From Deltaproteobacteria bacterium (GTDB lineage: Bacteria; Desulfobacterota; GWC2-55-46), in the NCBI GenBank assembly GCA_016212705.1, contig JACREU010000002.1:1-64000 (forward strand): 64,000 bases of DNA, read 5' to 3'. Below the pieces are notes generated by a model. That model had not been told where the DNA came from. It worked only from the letters and a program-made list of their open reading frames with translations, and did not search any database. Shown in pieces: positions 28,916 through 39,218 of this stretch. The position numbers and the translations under genes were made by a program. Within the stretch, counting starts at the first letter, position 1; the number at the start of each line of letters is the position of its first letter.

Positions 28916-31141
28916 ATGCCGAACAGGCTAAACATCGCTTTTATGTGGCACATGCACCAGCCCCTCTACAAGGACCCGGCCACGAACGAGTACACCATGC
29001 CGTGGGTCCTCTTCCACGCGACAAAAGACTACTACGACATGGTCGCGATATTGGACGAGTTCCCGGAGGTCCACCAGACCTTCAACCTCGTACCGTGCCT
29101 TATCGAGCAGTTGAACGAGTACGCGAGCGGCAAGGCGAACGACTCATACGGGAAGATAAGCGCCAGGACCGTCGCCGAGCTTACGAAGGAAGACAAGTCC
29201 TTCATGCTCCAGTACTTCTTCCAGGCGAACTGGGACCACATGATAAGGCCGGTCCCGAGGTATCTGGAGCTCCTCCGGAAGCGCGGCCTCAACAACACCA
29301 AAGAGGAGGTCCAGGCTGTCCTCCGGTACTTCAGGGACGAGGATTATCTCGACCTCCAGGTGCTCTTCAACCTCGTCTGGATTGACCCTGTGTTCAGGGA
29401 GAAGGACCCGTTTCTGCGCGCCCTGTACGAAAAGGGCGGCGGATACACCGAGCAGGAAAAGAAGAAGCTCCTGCAGAGGCAGACCGCGATAGCCGGCATG
29501 GTAGTGCCCAAGTACGCGGAGATGATGGAGAAGGGGATAATCGAGGTCTCGACTACGCCGTATTATCATCCGATACTCCCGCTCCTTTGCGACAGCCTTT
29601 CGGCAAGGGAGGCTATGCCCGGCGTGACGCTCCCGAAGGAGAGGTTCATCCACCCGGAGGACGCCGTTGTTCAGCTCAAGAGAGGCGTGGAACTCTACGA
29701 GAAGACCTTTGGCAGAAGGCCGGCGGGGCTCTGGCCGTCCGAGGGTTCGGTGTCCATGGAGATGCTCCCGCTTGTGGCGGCCGAGGGTTTCAAGTGGCTC
29801 GCGACCGACGAGGAGATACTCTCGAACTCGCTCAAAAGGCCTTTACGGAGGGACAGCTCCGGCAACTGCTACGACCCGTTCCTGTACAAGGCATATTCGG
29901 TGGAGGCGGCCGGGGAGAGGTTGTCGATGGTATTCAGGGACCACGTCCTCTCGGACCTCATCGGATTCGACTACTCGAAGCTCGACCCCGAGGCCGCGGC
30001 GAACGACATGGTCTCAAGGCTCATACACATACACAACATGCTCGAGGAGCCCGGCAGGCACATCGTCCCCATCATACTCGACGGCGAAAACGCCTGGGAG
30101 CACTTCAGGAACGACGGGAGGGATTTTCTGGTAGCCCTGTATTCGAAGCTCGAACGCCACACTAAGCTCAAATGCGTGACGATCAGCGAGTTCCTTGCCA
30201 ACGAGACGCGCAGGGACGAAATCCAGTGGCTCTTCCCCGGCTCCTGGATAAGCCACAACTTCCGTATCTGGATAGGGCACCCCGAGGACAACGCGGCCTG
30301 GGACTTCATAGCGGATGCGAGGTCGGCGCTCGTCCAATACGAAAAGGCCCTTACCCCGCAGGAGAGGGAAGAGAAAAAGGACAACCTCGTTGCGGCGTGG
30401 GACGAGATCTACGCCGCCGAGGGGAGCGACTGGTTCTGGTGGTACGGGGAGGAGCACTCGTCTTTGAGCGACGAGCACTTCGACAACCTCTTCAGGCGCC
30501 ACATAAAGAGGATATACGCCCTTATCGACGCGGAGCCTCCGGACTCGCTCGATATCCCTATTTCGTCCGAGGTCAAGGGGTTCGTGCCGCCGCTTACGCC
30601 TACCGCCCTTATAAAGCCTGTCATAGACGGGACGATATCCAATTACTTCGAGTGGCTCGCCGCCGGAAGGCTTGAGAGACAGTACTACGGCTCCGCCATG
30701 CACAGGGAACTGCAGAGCAACGGTTTGATCGAGTCCGTCTCCTACGGCTTTTCGGAGGAAGAGCTTTTTTTCCGTTTCGATTACCTCGCCGAGGCCGCGT
30801 CCTTTGAAAAGGAGTGGTCCCTCTCCATCAACTTCATGCACCCGTCCGACGTAAGGCTCGCGGCCGTCGTCAAGGGGGCGGAGTCCTCCGTGACGGCGCA
30901 GGCCAAAAAGGACGGCAAGTGGGCCGAGGAGAAGGACCACGGCGTACGCGTCGCTTCCGACGCGGTAGTTGAGCTATCGCTCCCGCTCTCGCTCCTCGGC
31001 GGCATCGACAAGGGCGCGGAGATACGGCTCGTAATAACCATCAACGCCGGAGATCGCGGGATAGAACGGTGGCCGGTCAAGGGATTCATCGTCTTCCACG
31101 CGCCGTCCGAGGACTTCGAGGAGCAGAACTGGATAGTGTAA
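28916..31141 (+). CDS. Glycoside hydrolase family 57 protein
   Basis: IAFMWHMHQPLYKDP, FNLVPCLIEQL, GLWPSEGSVSMEMLPLVAAEGFKWLATDE, ILDGENAWEHF. Confidence 0.9.
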   Translation: MPNRLNIAFMWHMHQPLYKDPATNEYTMPWVLFHATKDYYDMVAILDEFPEVHQTFNLVPCLIEQLNEYASGKANDSYGKISARTVAELTKEDKSFMLQYFFQANWDHMIRPVPRYLELLRKRGLNNTKEEVQAVLRYFRDEDYLDLQVLFNLVWIDPVFREKDPFLRALYEKGGGYTEQEKKKLLQRQTAIAGMVVPKYAEMMEKGIIEVSTTPYYHPILPLLCDSLSAREAMPGVTLPKERFIHPEDAVVQLKRGVELYEKTFGRRPAGLWPSEGSVSMEMLPLVAAEGFKWLATDEEILSNSLKRPLRRDSSGNCYDPFLYKAYSVEAAGERLSMVFRDHVLSDLIGFDYSKLDPEAAANDMVSRLIHIHNMLEEPGRHIVPIILDGENAWEHFRNDGRDFLVALYSKLERHTKLKCVTISEFLANETRRDEIQWLFPGSWISHNFRIWIGHPEDNAAWDFIADARSALVQYEKALTPQEREEKKDNLVAAWDEIYAAEGSDWFWWYGEEHSSLSDEHFDNLFRRHIKRIYALIDAEPPDSLDIPISSEVKGFVPPLTPTALIKPVIDGTISNYFEWLAAGRLERQYYGSAMHRELQSNGLIESVSYGFSEEELFFRFDYLAEAASFEKEWSLSINFMHPSDVRLAAVVKGAESSVTAQAKKDGKWAEEKDHGVRVASDAVVELSLPLSLLGGIDKGAEIRLVITINAGDRGIERWPVKGFIVFHAPSEDFEEQNWIV

Positions 31142-31192
31142 GACCGGAATCCGTCATTCCCGCGGTCTCTAAGCGGGGACCGGGGTCTTTTA
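31141..31192 (+). terminator. Possible terminator hairpin between GH57 and mutS
   Basis: CCCGC-ggtctctaa-GCGGG with outer AGACC/GGTCT pairing followed by TTTT. Confidence 0.35.
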
Positions 31193-31299
31193 GCGATAGG
31201 ACTTAACAGCACGGGTTCCTGTCCACGCGGAAACCGTCAAGCGCATTTATTTTCCGGAAGTCTATAATCTGACGTTTGTATCTGGCTACCTCTCATCCT

Positions 31300-33882
31300 A
31301 TGAAAACCGTAACCCCTGCCATGCGGCAGTACCTCGATATCAAGGCCCTGCACAAGGACTCCATCCTGTTCTTCAGGATGGGGGACTTCTACGAGATGTT
31401 CTTTGAGGACGCGCTCCTCGCCTCGCGCGCGCTCGGCATAGCTCTCACGTCCAGAGACAAGGAACGCAAGGTCCCTATGTGCGGCGTGCCGTATCATGCG
31501 GCGGCCTCATACGTCGCGAGGCTCGTTAAAGACGGGCACAAGATCGCGATATGCGAGCAGACGACCGCCCCCGTGGATGCGAAGGGCATCGTCGAGAGGG
31601 CCGTAGTAAAGGTCATAACGCCGGGTGTCGCGCTCGATGACGAGCTCCTCGATCCCAAGTCGAACAACTTCATAGCCTCAGCCTGTTTGAACGGCACAAG
31701 GGCGGGGTTCGCCTACATGGACGTCTCGACCGGAGAGTTCAGGGCGACGCTCCTCTCGTCCTTATCCGCCGTCGATGAGGAGATCAAAAGGATAAGGCCG
31801 CTCGAACTGCTCGTTCCGGATGGCGCTGTCTTCTCTTTTGAAAATGCGGACATCCATGTCAGGAAGGTCACGGAGCTACCCGCCTGCGAGTTCGACTTCG
31901 CGTCCGCCGCTGAGAGGCTCTCCGCCCAGTTCGGGACAACGTCCCTGGACGGCTTCGGCCTCTCCGAGCTCTCGGACGGCGTGAGAGCCGCCGGGGCGCT
32001 CCTCGCCTACGTCAAAGAGACGCAGAAGGGCGCGCTTGGCCATGTCACGAGGTGCACGCCCTATTATACTGAGGACTATCTCGTCATGGACGCCTCCACC
32101 AGGAGGAACCTCGAGATAACCGAAAATTTAAGGGGAGGCGGAAGGGAGGCAACGCTCCTTGAGCTACTCGACAGGACGCGGACCGCTATGGGGGGCAGGC
32201 GCCTCAGGTCCTGGCTCATCCACCCGCTAAAGGACATCGCCCCCATCCGCGACAGGCAGGAGGCGGTCTCCGAGCTACTGGACAAAAGAGAGGCGCGCTC
32301 GGCGCTAAGTGCGTCTCTCTCAAGTCTATACGACATCGAGAGGCTCTCAGTTAGGGCCTCTCTCGGGGCCGCGGGCCCGAGGGACCTTGTCGCCTTAAAG
32401 GACTCGCTCAAGGTCATACCCGAGCTGATAGATGCGCTCTCCAGGTTCAATGGCGCGCTTTTGAAGGACGTCTCCGCCGCGTTGGACGCGGTGCCGGAGG
32501 CGTCCGCGCTCATAGAGAGGGCGATAATCGACGCGCCTCCGGTGAACGCGAGGGACGGCGGCTTCATAAGGGCGGGCTTTGACGCTACACTCGACGAGCT
32601 GCGCTCCATACGTTCCGGAGGCAAGGACTGGATAGCCGCGCTCGAGGCCTCCGAGAGGCTAAAGACAGGGATAAATTCGCTCAAGGTCGGTTACAACAGG
32701 GTCTTCGGCTACTATATAGAGATTACGAAGTCCAACCTCTCGTCGGTCCCGGCTGATTACATAAGAAAGCAGACGCTCGTCGGAGCGGAACGCTTCATCA
32801 CCCCGGCGCTTAAGGACTGGGAGGAGAAGATACTCTCGGCCGAGGAGAGGTCCATCGCGCTCGAGGGAAGGCTTTTTTCAAAGATACTTTTTGAGACCGC
32901 GCGCCACGAAGGGCGCGTGCTGAGGACCTCGGACGCCGTTGCGGTCCTCGATACCCTGATTTCTTTCGCGGACGCCGCCTCCGAAGGCGGGTACGCGAGG
33001 CCCATCGTCGACGATTCCGACTCAATCGACATAGAAGGCGGCAGGCACCCGGTCGTTGAGCGCCTCTCGAAGGACGGGTTCGTCTCGAACGACCTCGCGC
33101 TCGGGCCAGATACGAGGGTCGTAATACTCACCGGCCCGAACATGGCCGGGAAGTCCACTTATCTACGCCAGAACGCGCTCATCATACTCCTTGCGCAAAT
33201 CGGGTCATTTGTCCCTGCCGCGCGCGCGCGCATAGGCGTAGTTGACAGGATATTCACGCGGGTCGGGGCCTCAGACGACCTCGCGCGGGGGCATTCGACG
33301 TTCATGGTGGAGATGAACGAGACGGCGAACATCCTGAATAACGCGACACCCAGGAGCTTCATCGTCCTTGACGAGATAGGCAGGGGGACATCGACCTTCG
33401 ACGGCCTCTCCATAGCCTGGGCGGTCGTCGAGCACCTGCATGACAAACAGACCGTCGCGGCAAAGACGCTCTTCGCCACGCATTACCACGAGCTCACCGA
33501 CCTTTCCTTGACAAGGGAAAGGGTCAAAAATTATAATATGGCTGTAAAGGAATGGGGAGATAATATAATCTTTTTAAGGAAGGTGGTGCCCGGCGGCGCG
33601 TCCCGGAGCTACGGGATACAGGTCGCGAGGCTCGCGGGCCTGCCCGGGGAAGTGATAGCGCGCGCGCGGGAGATACTCAAGAACCTCGAATCCGGCGAGC
33701 TCAACTCGTCCGGAGTGCCGAGGATATCCGTTCAGGCGGAGAGGCGCGAAGCGCGCCAGTTGAGCCTGCTCGGAGGCCGCGACGATGTGCGCGAAAGGCT
33801 CAGAGAGCTTGAGATAGAGCGTCTGACGCCGCTTGACGCGCTCCTTGAGCTCAAAAACCTCAAAGACATGCTGGAGAACTGA
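31300..33882 (+). CDS. mutS: DNA mismatch repair protein MutS
   Basis: DSILFFRMGDFYEMFFEDA, TGPNMAGKSTYLRQNALI, DEIGRGTSTFDGLSIAWA. Confidence 0.97.
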   Translation: MKTVTPAMRQYLDIKALHKDSILFFRMGDFYEMFFEDALLASRALGIALTSRDKERKVPMCGVPYHAAASYVARLVKDGHKIAICEQTTAPVDAKGIVERAVVKVITPGVALDDELLDPKSNNFIASACLNGTRAGFAYMDVSTGEFRATLLSSLSAVDEEIKRIRPLELLVPDGAVFSFENADIHVRKVTELPACEFDFASAAERLSAQFGTTSLDGFGLSELSDGVRAAGALLAYVKETQKGALGHVTRCTPYYTEDYLVMDASTRRNLEITENLRGGGREATLLELLDRTRTAMGGRRLRSWLIHPLKDIAPIRDRQEAVSELLDKREARSALSASLSSLYDIERLSVRASLGAAGPRDLVALKDSLKVIPELIDALSRFNGALLKDVSAALDAVPEASALIERAIIDAPPVNARDGGFIRAGFDATLDELRSIRSGGKDWIAALEASERLKTGINSLKVGYNRVFGYYIEITKSNLSSVPADYIRKQTLVGAERFITPALKDWEEKILSAEERSIALEGRLFSKILFETARHEGRVLRTSDAVAVLDTLISFADAASEGGYARPIVDDSDSIDIEGGRHPVVERLSKDGFVSNDLALGPDTRVVILTGPNMAGKSTYLRQNALIILLAQIGSFVPAARARIGVVDRIFTRVGASDDLARGHSTFMVEMNETANILNNATPRSFIVLDEIGRGTSTFDGLSIAWAVVEHLHDKQTVAAKTLFATHYHELTDLSLTRERVKNYNMAVKEWGDNIIFLRKVVPGGASRSYGIQVARLAGLPGEVIARAREILKNLESGELNSSGVPRISVQAERREARQLSLLGGRDDVRERLRELEIERLTPLDALLELKNLKDMLEN

Positions 33883-33887
33883 AGACC

Positions 33888-35144
33888 TTGCGACCTTGCC
33901 GCCACGCCCTTAAGCGCCTTATGCCCATCTTCCTTTTTGCCGCGCTCTTCCTTTGGCCGCTTCACGCGCGCGCCGGAAAGACCGCCGACGTAACGGAGGT
34001 CAAGCACTGGTCCAACCCGAATTATACAAGGATAGTCATAAGCCTCGATAAGACGGCCGCCTTCTCGCACAAGCTCCTTAACCCGGACCCGGCGATAAAC
34101 AAGGACTGGCGGCGGCTCTACGTCGATATAAAGAACGCTCATCTCGGAGAGACCCTCAACAAGAACATACCCATAAACGACGGGTTGCTCAAGGTGGCGA
34201 GGGCAGGGCAGTTCGACAAGGACACGGTCCGGGTCGTCTTCGACATAGAGTCCATAGAGGACTTCAAAATATTCCCCTTGAGCGACCCGTTCAGGATAAT
34301 CGTCGACGTTACTGGAAAGGGCGAGGCCCTGGCAAAGGCGGAGAAGCCCCCTCCAGCGGCAAAAGAGCCTGAAAAGCCGCAGGCCGTCATAGAGAAGCCC
34401 TCGGCCGGGAAGGCGCCGGAGATAAGGAGCGCCTCTCCGACGATAACACAGCAACTCGGCCTTAAGGTGAGGAAGATAGTCCTCGACCCCGGCCACGGCG
34501 GCAAAGACCCCGGCGCCATCGGCAGGGGCGGCCTTAAGGAAAAAGACGTCACATTGAGGCTCGGCAGGATGCTCCGGGAGACGCTCTCCGCCAGGCTCGA
34601 ATCAAAGGTCGTGATGACGCGCTCGACCGACGTCTTCATCCCGCTTGAGGAGAGGACCGCCATAGCGAACAGCCAGGACGCCGACCTCTTCGTCTCCATT
34701 CACATAAACGCCTCGCCCCGGAGAGCGGCCTCGGGTGTGGAGACATATACGCTCGGGCTCTCAAACAGCGAGGAGGCGAAACGGATCGCCGCGCGCGAGA
34801 ACGCAACATCCACGCGCTCGGTGAGCGACCTCGAATTCATTTTGAACGACCTCATAAAGACCGCGAAGACGAACGATTCGGTGAGGCTTGCCGCCTCGGT
34901 GCAGGACAAGCTCGTCTCTGGCCTTAAGGCGAAATACAAATCGACAAAATCCAACGGCGTCAAGGGCGCGCCATTCTACGTGCTCGTCGGAACTAAGATG
35001 CCCGCGATACTCATCGAGGTCTCTTACATCTCGAACCCGGACGAGGAAAAGAGGCTTAAGGACGAGCGGTACCTGAAAGAGGTCGTCGAGGGCATCACAT
35101 CCGGTCTGCTTAAGTACATAAACGGCGGAGGCCAGTCGTTATAG
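33888..35144 (+). CDS. N-acetylmuramoyl-L-alanine amidase (AMIN + Amidase_3, AmiC-like)
   Basis: KIVLDPGHGGKDPGAIG, VMTRSTDVFIPLEERTAIAN, SIHINASP; AMIN-like N-terminal domain; TTG start, exact start uncertain. Confidence 0.9.
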   Translation: MRPCRHALKRLMPIFLFAALFLWPLHARAGKTADVTEVKHWSNPNYTRIVISLDKTAAFSHKLLNPDPAINKDWRRLYVDIKNAHLGETLNKNIPINDGLLKVARAGQFDKDTVRVVFDIESIEDFKIFPLSDPFRIIVDVTGKGEALAKAEKPPPAAKEPEKPQAVIEKPSAGKAPEIRSASPTITQQLGLKVRKIVLDPGHGGKDPGAIGRGGLKEKDVTLRLGRMLRETLSARLESKVVMTRSTDVFIPLEERTAIANSQDADLFVSIHINASPRRAASGVETYTLGLSNSEEAKRIAARENATSTRSVSDLEFILNDLIKTAKTNDSVRLAASVQDKLVSGLKAKYKSTKSNGVKGAPFYVLVGTKMPAILIEVSYISNPDEEKRLKDERYLKEVVEGITSGLLKYINGGGQSL

Positions 35145-37796
35145 ATGCACAACCAGGTCCTCGATAGATTGAGAAAGAGCGCGCAGGCCGCGCCTGTCGT
35201 GAAGGAATTCCTTGCCAGGGGGGAGGAAGAGTTGAGGCGCCTGCACCTCGCCAGCCTCTCGGGCCGCGAGATATGCGGGTCGTACACTCTGCTCGTCGAC
35301 AATATCCTGAAAGGGCTTTTCACCTTCAAGAAGGAGGAGCTCAAGTGCGGCGACCCCATGACCCTCGTCGCCATAGGCGGCTACGGCAGGGGCGAGCTCA
35401 ACATACGGTCCGACATAGACCTCATGCTCCTTTACGGCAGGAAACTCACCCCCGCTATCGAGGACCTGACCCAGCAGATGCTCTATGTCCTCTGGGACAC
35501 GGGGCTCGACCTCGGCTTCAGCATCCGCTCCTTATCCGAATGCATAGCGCTCGCCAAAGACGACCTTAAGACCATGACGGCGGTCCTGGACTTAAGGTTC
35601 ATCGACGGGGACGAGAAGCTCTTCCAGGCGTTGCATTCAAACGCAAGGAAGCACCTCTTCAACAAGGGGCGCATCGGGGATTTCGTAAGGGACAAGGTCG
35701 AGGAGACGAGGCAGAGGCACGCCAAGTACGGCGGCTCGGTCTACATCCTCGAACCGAACGTAAAGGAGGGCGAGGGGGGCCTGCGCGACCTCCACACTGC
35801 GATGTGGGTCGTAAAAGCCGGAAGCGGCAAGATCCTTGAGCCTTTCTCGACGTCCCTCATATCCGACCATGACAGAAAGACGCTCGACGCCTCGCTCGAC
35901 TGCCTCCTCTGGGTGAGAAACGAGCTCCACTTCGCCACCGGGAGGAAGAACGACCAACTCACCTTCGACCACCAGGAGAGGATAGCCTCGCTCCTCGGTT
36001 TCGAGTCGAATGAAAAGGCGCTCGCGGTCGAGCAGTTCATGCAGAAGTATTACAAGGACGCCTCTAACGTAAACCATTACTCGAACCTCATATTATCCCG
36101 CTCCCTGCATACCGGAGACGAAAAGGTCTTCTCCTGGCCGAAGAAGAAGGTCCGCATAGACAAAAACTACTGCATAGCCGAGGGGGTGCTCGCTTTAAAA
36201 GACAAGGGCGCGCCCTTCGACGACCCGTCTGTCGCCATAAAGGCGTTCGAATACTCGCAGGCCTTCAACGTGGAGATACACCAGTCCACGAAGGACGCGG
36301 TCCTGCATTACCTCGACGGCGCCGGGGACGAGTTCAGACGCTCGCGCGACGTATCCGACTCGTTCCTGAAGATATTGAGGCACAAGGAGGTTTACAGGAC
36401 ACTCCTTGAGATGCAGAGGCTCAAATTCCTCGAGAAATATATCCCCGAGTTCGGGGATATAAGTTGCCGCGTACAGCACGACCTCTATCACGTGTACACG
36501 GTCGACGCGCACACGCTCTTTGCAGTCAGGGAGCTTGAGAGGCTCCGCGGCCAGTACAAGGCGGATTTTTCGCTCCTGTCCACCATCTTCGAAGAGATTC
36601 CTAACCCGGAGATACTCACCCTCGCAGTCCTCTTCCATGACATCGGAAAGGCGCACGGCAAGGGGCACGCCGAGAAGGGGGCCCACATAGTCCCAGCGAT
36701 ATGCGAGAGGCTCCATCTCTCGGAGGACGACACGAACCTCATAAAATTCCTCGTCAGGAACCACCTCATCCTCGCGGACACCGCCCAGTACAGGGACCTG
36801 CACGACGAGAACCTCGTAATAGAGTTCGCGAAGAAGATAGGCGACATGGAGAGGCTCAACCTCCTCTACCTCCTTACGTTCGCGGACGTCAGGGCAGTTG
36901 GGCCGGACGTCTGGAGCCAGTGGAAGGGCGCGCTCTTTCAGGAGCTCTACTTCAAGGTGCTTACCGTGCTTGAGCGCGGGACGTTCGAGCCAGAGGACGC
37001 GGCGGTAAAAATCGCCGTTGTAAAGGAGAGGGTCTTCGAGGCGTTGAGGCCTGATTGCGTGGACAGGTACTGCGTGGACGAATACTTCGGGCTTCTCCCG
37101 CCGAGGTACTTCCTCTCGAACCGCCCTGATACCATCGCCGAGCACATAAAGACGCTCCGGGATTTTACAGGCAGGCCCTATGTGATGACAGTCCGCCAGG
37201 ACACGTTCAGAGAGTACACGGAGGTCCTCATCTGCACGCACGACGTACACGGGCTCTTCTCCATGATAACGGGGGTAATGGCCGCCAACGCCGTCAATAT
37301 ACTGGGCGCGCAGATCAATACGCTCAAAAACGGCATAGTCCTCGACGTATTGCAGGTGGTGAACGCCACAGGCGAGCTCATTACGGATGAGACCAGGCTT
37401 AAGAAGATGGAGCACGACCTCTCGGAAGTCATAACAGGCAGGGTGAAGGTGGCCGCGCTCGTCGGCAGGAGAAAGCCATCGATACTGGATAAAAAGGCGA
37501 AGCCGACGGTGAGGACATCAGTCGAGATAGACAACGAGGTATCCGACGCATACACCGTTATAGACATGCACGCGCAGAACAGGATCGGACTCCTTTACGA
37601 CATAACGAGCACATTATCCCGCCTCGGCTTATATATCTACATAGCCAAGATATCGACCAAGGGAGACGCCGTTGCGGACATATTCTACGTGAAGGACATC
37701 TTTGGGCAAAAGATTTTCTATAAGGAGAAGCTTAAGGAGATGGCCGACCTCCTCCACAAGGCGCTGACCGAACGGCATGACAAGGGAGGCGCTTGA
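35145..37796 (+). CDS. glnD: [Protein-PII] uridylyltransferase GlnD
   Basis: Nucleotidyltransferase GGYGRGELNIRSDIDLMLLY; HD domain LFHDIGKAHGKGHAEKG; two C-terminal ACT domains. Confidence 0.95.
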   Translation: MHNQVLDRLRKSAQAAPVVKEFLARGEEELRRLHLASLSGREICGSYTLLVDNILKGLFTFKKEELKCGDPMTLVAIGGYGRGELNIRSDIDLMLLYGRKLTPAIEDLTQQMLYVLWDTGLDLGFSIRSLSECIALAKDDLKTMTAVLDLRFIDGDEKLFQALHSNARKHLFNKGRIGDFVRDKVEETRQRHAKYGGSVYILEPNVKEGEGGLRDLHTAMWVVKAGSGKILEPFSTSLISDHDRKTLDASLDCLLWVRNELHFATGRKNDQLTFDHQERIASLLGFESNEKALAVEQFMQKYYKDASNVNHYSNLILSRSLHTGDEKVFSWPKKKVRIDKNYCIAEGVLALKDKGAPFDDPSVAIKAFEYSQAFNVEIHQSTKDAVLHYLDGAGDEFRRSRDVSDSFLKILRHKEVYRTLLEMQRLKFLEKYIPEFGDISCRVQHDLYHVYTVDAHTLFAVRELERLRGQYKADFSLLSTIFEEIPNPEILTLAVLFHDIGKAHGKGHAEKGAHIVPAICERLHLSEDDTNLIKFLVRNHLILADTAQYRDLHDENLVIEFAKKIGDMERLNLLYLLTFADVRAVGPDVWSQWKGALFQELYFKVLTVLERGTFEPEDAAVKIAVVKERVFEALRPDCVDRYCVDEYFGLLPPRYFLSNRPDTIAEHIKTLRDFTGRPYVMTVRQDTFREYTEVLICTHDVHGLFSMITGVMAANAVNILGAQINTLKNGIVLDVLQVVNATGELITDETRLKKMEHDLSEVITGRVKVAALVGRRKPSILDKKAKPTVRTSVEIDNEVSDAYTVIDMHAQNRIGLLYDITSTLSRLGLYIYIAKISTKGDAVADIFYVKDIFGQKIFYKEKLKEMADLLHKALTERHDKGGA

Positions 37797-37799
37797 CGC

Positions 37800-38693
37800 A
37801 TGGAGGGGCAAGAGCTCATAGACTTTTTCCTCGACTACATAGTCGTGGAAAAAGGGCTGGCCGAGAACACCAGGGCCTCATACTGCCGGGACCTCCTGCG
37901 GTTCAACGCCTATATCGTTCAAAAAGGCTCGTCCCTTGAGGCCGCCTCGCCTGAGGGTATCTCAGAGTTTCTAAAGTACCTGAAAGAGGCGGGGCTCTCG
38001 GTCGGGTCTTACACAAGGGGGCTCATCGCCCTGCGTTCCTTTTACAAGTTCCTCGTTAAAAAAGAGCATATAAAACTCTCCCCGTGTATTGCCATCGACA
38101 TCCCCAAGGCCGTTAAAAAGCTCCCGGAGTTCCTTAAATTCGAAGAGGTCGAGAAGCTCCTTTCGGCGCCTAAGACGGATAAGCCGCTCGGGGCCAGGGA
38201 CAAGGCGATGATAGAAGTGCTCTACGCAACCGGGCTCAGGGTATCCGAGCTCGTGACGCTTAAACTTAACGACTTGAACCTTCAGGCCGGCTATCTGACG
38301 GCGTTCGGCAAGGGGTCAAAGGAGCGGATCGTGCCTCTTGGAGAGGCGGCGCTCATCTGGCTCAAAAGGTACATGGAAGAGGCCCGGCCCGTTATACTAA
38401 AAATGAGGCAGAACAAGTACCTTTTTGTGACAACTAGAGGCTCTCGCATGACGCGCCAGAACTTCTGGGTCATCATAAAGAGAGCGGCCGTTGATGCCAA
38501 GATTGACAAGCGGAAGATCAAGCCTCATATCATACGGCATTCTTTCGCCACACACCTCCTGGAAGGAGGCGCCGACCTCCGGCTCGTGCAAGCGATGCTC
38601 GGCCACGCCGACATATCCACCACCCAGATATACACACACATCACAAACGAACGCCTCAAGAACCTCCACAAATCGAAGCACCCGAGGGGATAG
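37800..38693 (+). CDS. xerD: Site-specific tyrosine recombinase XerD
   Basis: ATGLRVSELVTL, HIIRHSFATHLLEGGADLRLVQAMLGHADISTTQIYTHI, C-terminal HKSKHPRG. Confidence 0.93.
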   Translation: MEGQELIDFFLDYIVVEKGLAENTRASYCRDLLRFNAYIVQKGSSLEAASPEGISEFLKYLKEAGLSVGSYTRGLIALRSFYKFLVKKEHIKLSPCIAIDIPKAVKKLPEFLKFEEVEKLLSAPKTDKPLGARDKAMIEVLYATGLRVSELVTLKLNDLNLQAGYLTAFGKGSKERIVPLGEAALIWLKRYMEEARPVILKMRQNKYLFVTTRGSRMTRQNFWVIIKRAAVDAKIDKRKIKPHIIRHSFATHLLEGGADLRLVQAMLGHADISTTQIYTHITNERLKNLHKSKHPRG

Positions 38694-38763
38694 GAGCGCC
38701 AGAGGTCACGAAGACATCCTATAAAAGGACCGTGGCAGAGCCTGTGGATCTCCCCTTGAGGTA

Positions 38764-38791
38764 ATTTGACATAATATCCATTATGCGACAT
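38764..38791 (-). other. Candidate dif (XerCD chromosome dimer resolution) site
   Basis: Reverse strand ATGTCGCATAA-TGGATA-TTATGTCAAAT; 22/28 identical to E. coli dif GGTGCGCATAATGTATATTATGTTAAAT, XerD arm 10/11; 70 bp downstream of xerD. Confidence 0.85.
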
Positions 38792-39218
38792 TGATTCCTA
38801 TCCCTGACAATCAGCGCTGGACCCACATATATTCCTCAACTATCTATTTTAATAATGCCCCCTCCCGTGCCGTATCTATAAAATATTACATTACAAATTT
38901 AGCGCTGATGTTTTATATTTTAGCGACTATGGTGTATTATATTGCGCTGGCCAGGACATCAATGGCCGTTTATCTCCTGAACTCCAGCTTTCTCTATCTT
39001 CAATTCGCTAACTAAAACCATTTGAAAAACAACACGTTAGTTGCCTGATTGCAGTATCGATCGCCTGAAAATATCTTATGTAGTGCCTGATATGACGGCC
39101 GCACCTGCGTAATAATCAACGTCAAGCGGTCTTTTTTCTCTTGTTCACAAAACCGTAAAGTTTTACGCATTAACGTCGATAAGGAATTATCCAAATAACG
39201 GCTTATTCAGGACGATCG

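Noticed and set aside
30014-30940. 308-aa antisense ORF under the GH57 gene
   Set aside because: Same GC-bias shadow pattern.
36195-37415. 406-aa ORF antisense to glnD
   Set aside because: Shadow ORF produced by high-GC codon bias; composition is charged and low-complexity, and the sense frame is unmistakably GlnD.
38791-39194. Small ORFs in the AT-rich island (74 aa + strand; 60 aa - strand)
   Set aside because: No recognisable family, no good RBS seen, and lengths expected by chance in AT-rich DNA.
39171-39199. Possible second dif-like site TAACGTCGATAAGGAATTATCCAAATAAC
   Set aside because: Resembles the first site only if several gaps are allowed, lacks the 11-6-11 layout, and is in opposite orientation.
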